DNA of 21,269 nt from the NCBI GenBank assembly GCA_043381765.1, contig JBHJMP010001194.1, forward strand, positions 1-21,269, given 5' to 3'. The first letter of the stretch is position 1, and each line of letters opens with the position of its first letter. The DNA is from Collodictyon triciliatum (lineage: Eukaryota; CRuMs). Both the position numbers and the translations under genes were made by a program. The notes beneath the pieces are model-generated. The model saw only the letters and a list, made by a program, of their open reading frames with translations, had not been told where the DNA came from and did not search any database. This document shows positions 20,585 to 21,269 of this stretch, one piece after another.

Positions 20585-21016
20585 TTATGTTTCTTTTCTT
20601 TTCTTTTCATTTTGGGAAAAACTATATAAATTTGAATTAAAACCCCCATCAAAACAACAGGAAAAAAGGTACAGAACACAGGAGCGAACAAATACTAACG
20701 GGAGGGCTACGAAAATAGTACAGACGTGGGGGGGAATGAATTGCAAAACATAAGGTGATAGTTGATTTTGAATAGGACATGCAATACATCGAGGCATGTA
20801 GAAAATATGATCGCCATAATGCTCTCTTAATCCCATATAATCTTTTGGAATTTTTATTTTTGTAGAATTTTCCCTCCGGTCATGAATACGCTTCAGTTTT
20901 GAAGACAAGGACCCAGCAACTCGCGAGCAAATCGAAAAATTAAGGTGAATATGGTGTGCAATTATTTTAACAACTGATTTTGAGCTTTGTTGTAATAAAT
21001 TAATGGTGCTACACAT
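20585..21016 (-). other. open frame of unknown function
   Basis: A 143-codon minus-strand frame, the longest unassigned one in the right flank, contains SSKLKRIHDRRENSTKIKIP and YGDHIFYMPRCIACP. Its N-terminal half is mildly protein-like, while the end is low in complexity. It has no recognised domain. It could be chance or an exon of a gene lying beyond the window. Positions 21017-21269 show nothing further. Confidence 0.15.
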
Positions 21017-21269
21017 GTCAGAGTGAAATCATCCCATTTCATCATTTATTATATGATTCATTTGCTACGTTTTTATGAGCTCTTTCATTCTTTTTGATTT
21101 GTGTGAGATGGTAGAGGGTTTGGTTGGTTACATCCTTTTAATGACTTATATTTTTTTTCATGTTTGACTTTTGTTTAGACTACATCTCGTGTAGGTCACC
21201 TCAAATTTTTCATTATTTTTACATAGGATTATGGGAGTAGAGATTAAGGCAAATAAGAAAAAAGAGCGT

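Noticed and set aside
1-21269. tRNA, rRNA and CRISPR arrays
   Set aside because: No cloverleaf with a T-loop GTTCRA motif, no rRNA-like block and no spacer-repeat array was seen by eye.

Overview
The window looks like nuclear DNA of an intron-rich, AT-rich protist. Three conserved genes can be rebuilt by following GT-AG introns of about 66-292 nt with consistent phase. The sequence between genes is loaded with microsatellites, homopolymer runs and retroelement scraps. The species cannot be fixed from the sequence; a rhizarian (for example a foraminifer) would fit the style, but that is only a guess.

Layout. Positions 1-147 are the 3' tail of a non-LTR-like retroelement entering from the left. 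Positions 346-2290 (minus) hold a heavily frameshifted relic of a Fanzor, the eukaryotic relative of the TnpB RNA-guided nuclease. Positions 3702-7519 (minus) encode translation initiation factor eIF3 subunit b in 15 exons. Head-to-head with it, from about 8024 to 8613 (plus), is the histone mRNA stem-loop-binding protein (SLBP), whose 5' exon is not resolved. Between SLBP and the next, convergent gene lie a larger retroelement tail (about 8709-9127) and a 27-bp micro-insertion flanked by target-site duplications. Positions 9372-11244 (minus) encode a peroxisomal-type delta3,delta2-enoyl-CoA isomerase. Positions 11245-13060 contain open, relatively GC-rich islands that could not be assigned. 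Positions 13061-14619 are AT-rich intergenic DNA with a second micro-insertion (13608-13694) bearing an exact 17-bp target-site duplication.

Positions 14620-20168 (plus) encode the largest protein: 21 WD40 units (enough for three seven-bladed propellers), a long Cys-rich ephrin-receptor/GCC2-GCC3-like stalk, and a multipass membrane domain. A small upstream exon spliced by a 44-nt intron would supply the signal peptide this architecture needs. Downstream are poly(A) signals, small hairpins, a C22 run and a third retroelement tail (20437-20567).

The genes do not form one pathway. eIF3b (translation initiation), SLBP (histone mRNA processing and translation) and the isomerase (beta-oxidation of unsaturated fatty acids) are housekeeping genes. 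The Fanzor relic and the receptor-like protein are the unusual parts. Together the retroelement tails and TSD-flanked micro-insertions record target-primed reverse transcription in this genome.
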